Shown here piece by piece: positions 5,497 through 5,535 of a DNA stretch of 5,535 bases (the stretch's first letter is position 1; every line of letters starts with the position of its first letter). A program made the position numbers and the translations under genes. The notes beneath the pieces were generated by a model. It saw only the letters and a program-made list of their open reading frames with translations. It was not told where the DNA came from and did no database searches. The stretch comes from Dietzia timorensis (GTDB taxonomy: Bacteria; Actinomycetota; Actinomycetes; Mycobacteriales; Mycobacteriaceae), in assembly GCF_020742175.1 (NCBI RefSeq), contig NZ_DYXM01000121.1, forward strand, positions 1-5,535, given 5' to 3'.

Positions 5497-5532
5497 AAAA
5501 GCCGGCGCCCACCGAAGCGGGCGCCGGCTTTT
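5497..5532 (-). terminator. Strong intrinsic terminator with UUCG loop
   Basis: A perfect 10-bp GC stem (GCCGGCGCCC with GGGCGCCGGC), extended by four A-T pairs, encloses an 8-nt loop. In the minus-strand RNA the loop is G-CUUCGG-U, so a G-U pair and a C-G pair close a stable UUCG tetraloop, and five U residues follow (5500-5496). This orients it to leftward transcription, ending a minus-strand gene beyond the right edge, plausibly another hem gene. The plus strand has four T residues after the stem, so it may also act in reverse. Confidence 0.88.
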
Positions 5533-5535
5533 CGA

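Overview
The window is GC-rich actinobacterial chromosome, most likely Corynebacterium or a close relative in the Mycobacteriales. The evidence is the GTG starts, long shadow reading frames opposite every gene, a secreted TAP-type alpha/beta hydrolase of corynebacterial style, and the gene order hemB, then two small membrane proteins. As I recall it, that order matches Mycobacterium tuberculosis Rv0512 (hemB), Rv0513 and Rv0514. All five convincing genes lie on the minus strand, so transcription runs from right to left.

Layout from the right edge, in the direction of transcription. Positions 5497-5532 hold a strong intrinsic terminator with a UUCG loop, which closes a transcript coming from beyond the window. 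Positions 5252-5496 are an intergenic stretch with a striking 77-bp imperfect palindrome (5373-5449) and a probable leaderless promoter at the hemB start. hemB (4208-5251) encodes porphobilinogen synthase, the second committed step of haem synthesis. After 41 nt that include a small perfect hairpin comes a 325-residue Pro/Gly-rich protein with four membrane segments (3189-4166). A 204-residue two-helix membrane protein (2591-3205) overlaps its end by 17 nt, and a 108-residue two-helix membrane protein (2272-2598) overlaps that one by 8 nt. The tight overlaps and good Shine-Dalgarno sites suggest one translationally coupled set of three membrane proteins co-transcribed with hemB. No function is known to me for any of the three.

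A 223-bp, more AT-rich intergenic region (2049-2271) separates this cluster from the last gene (39-2048). That gene encodes an exported alpha/beta hydrolase of the tripeptidyl aminopeptidase-like family with an intact Ser-Asp-His triad and an unusual Ala/Gln-rich tail of about 110 residues. It probably has its own promoter and no functional tie to haem synthesis.

I see no mobile elements, tRNA, rRNA, CRISPR array, defence genes or clear sign of horizontal transfer. The region is largely ordinary core genome. The least explained items are the palindrome upstream of hemB, the low-complexity domains of two proteins, and the function of the membrane-protein trio.
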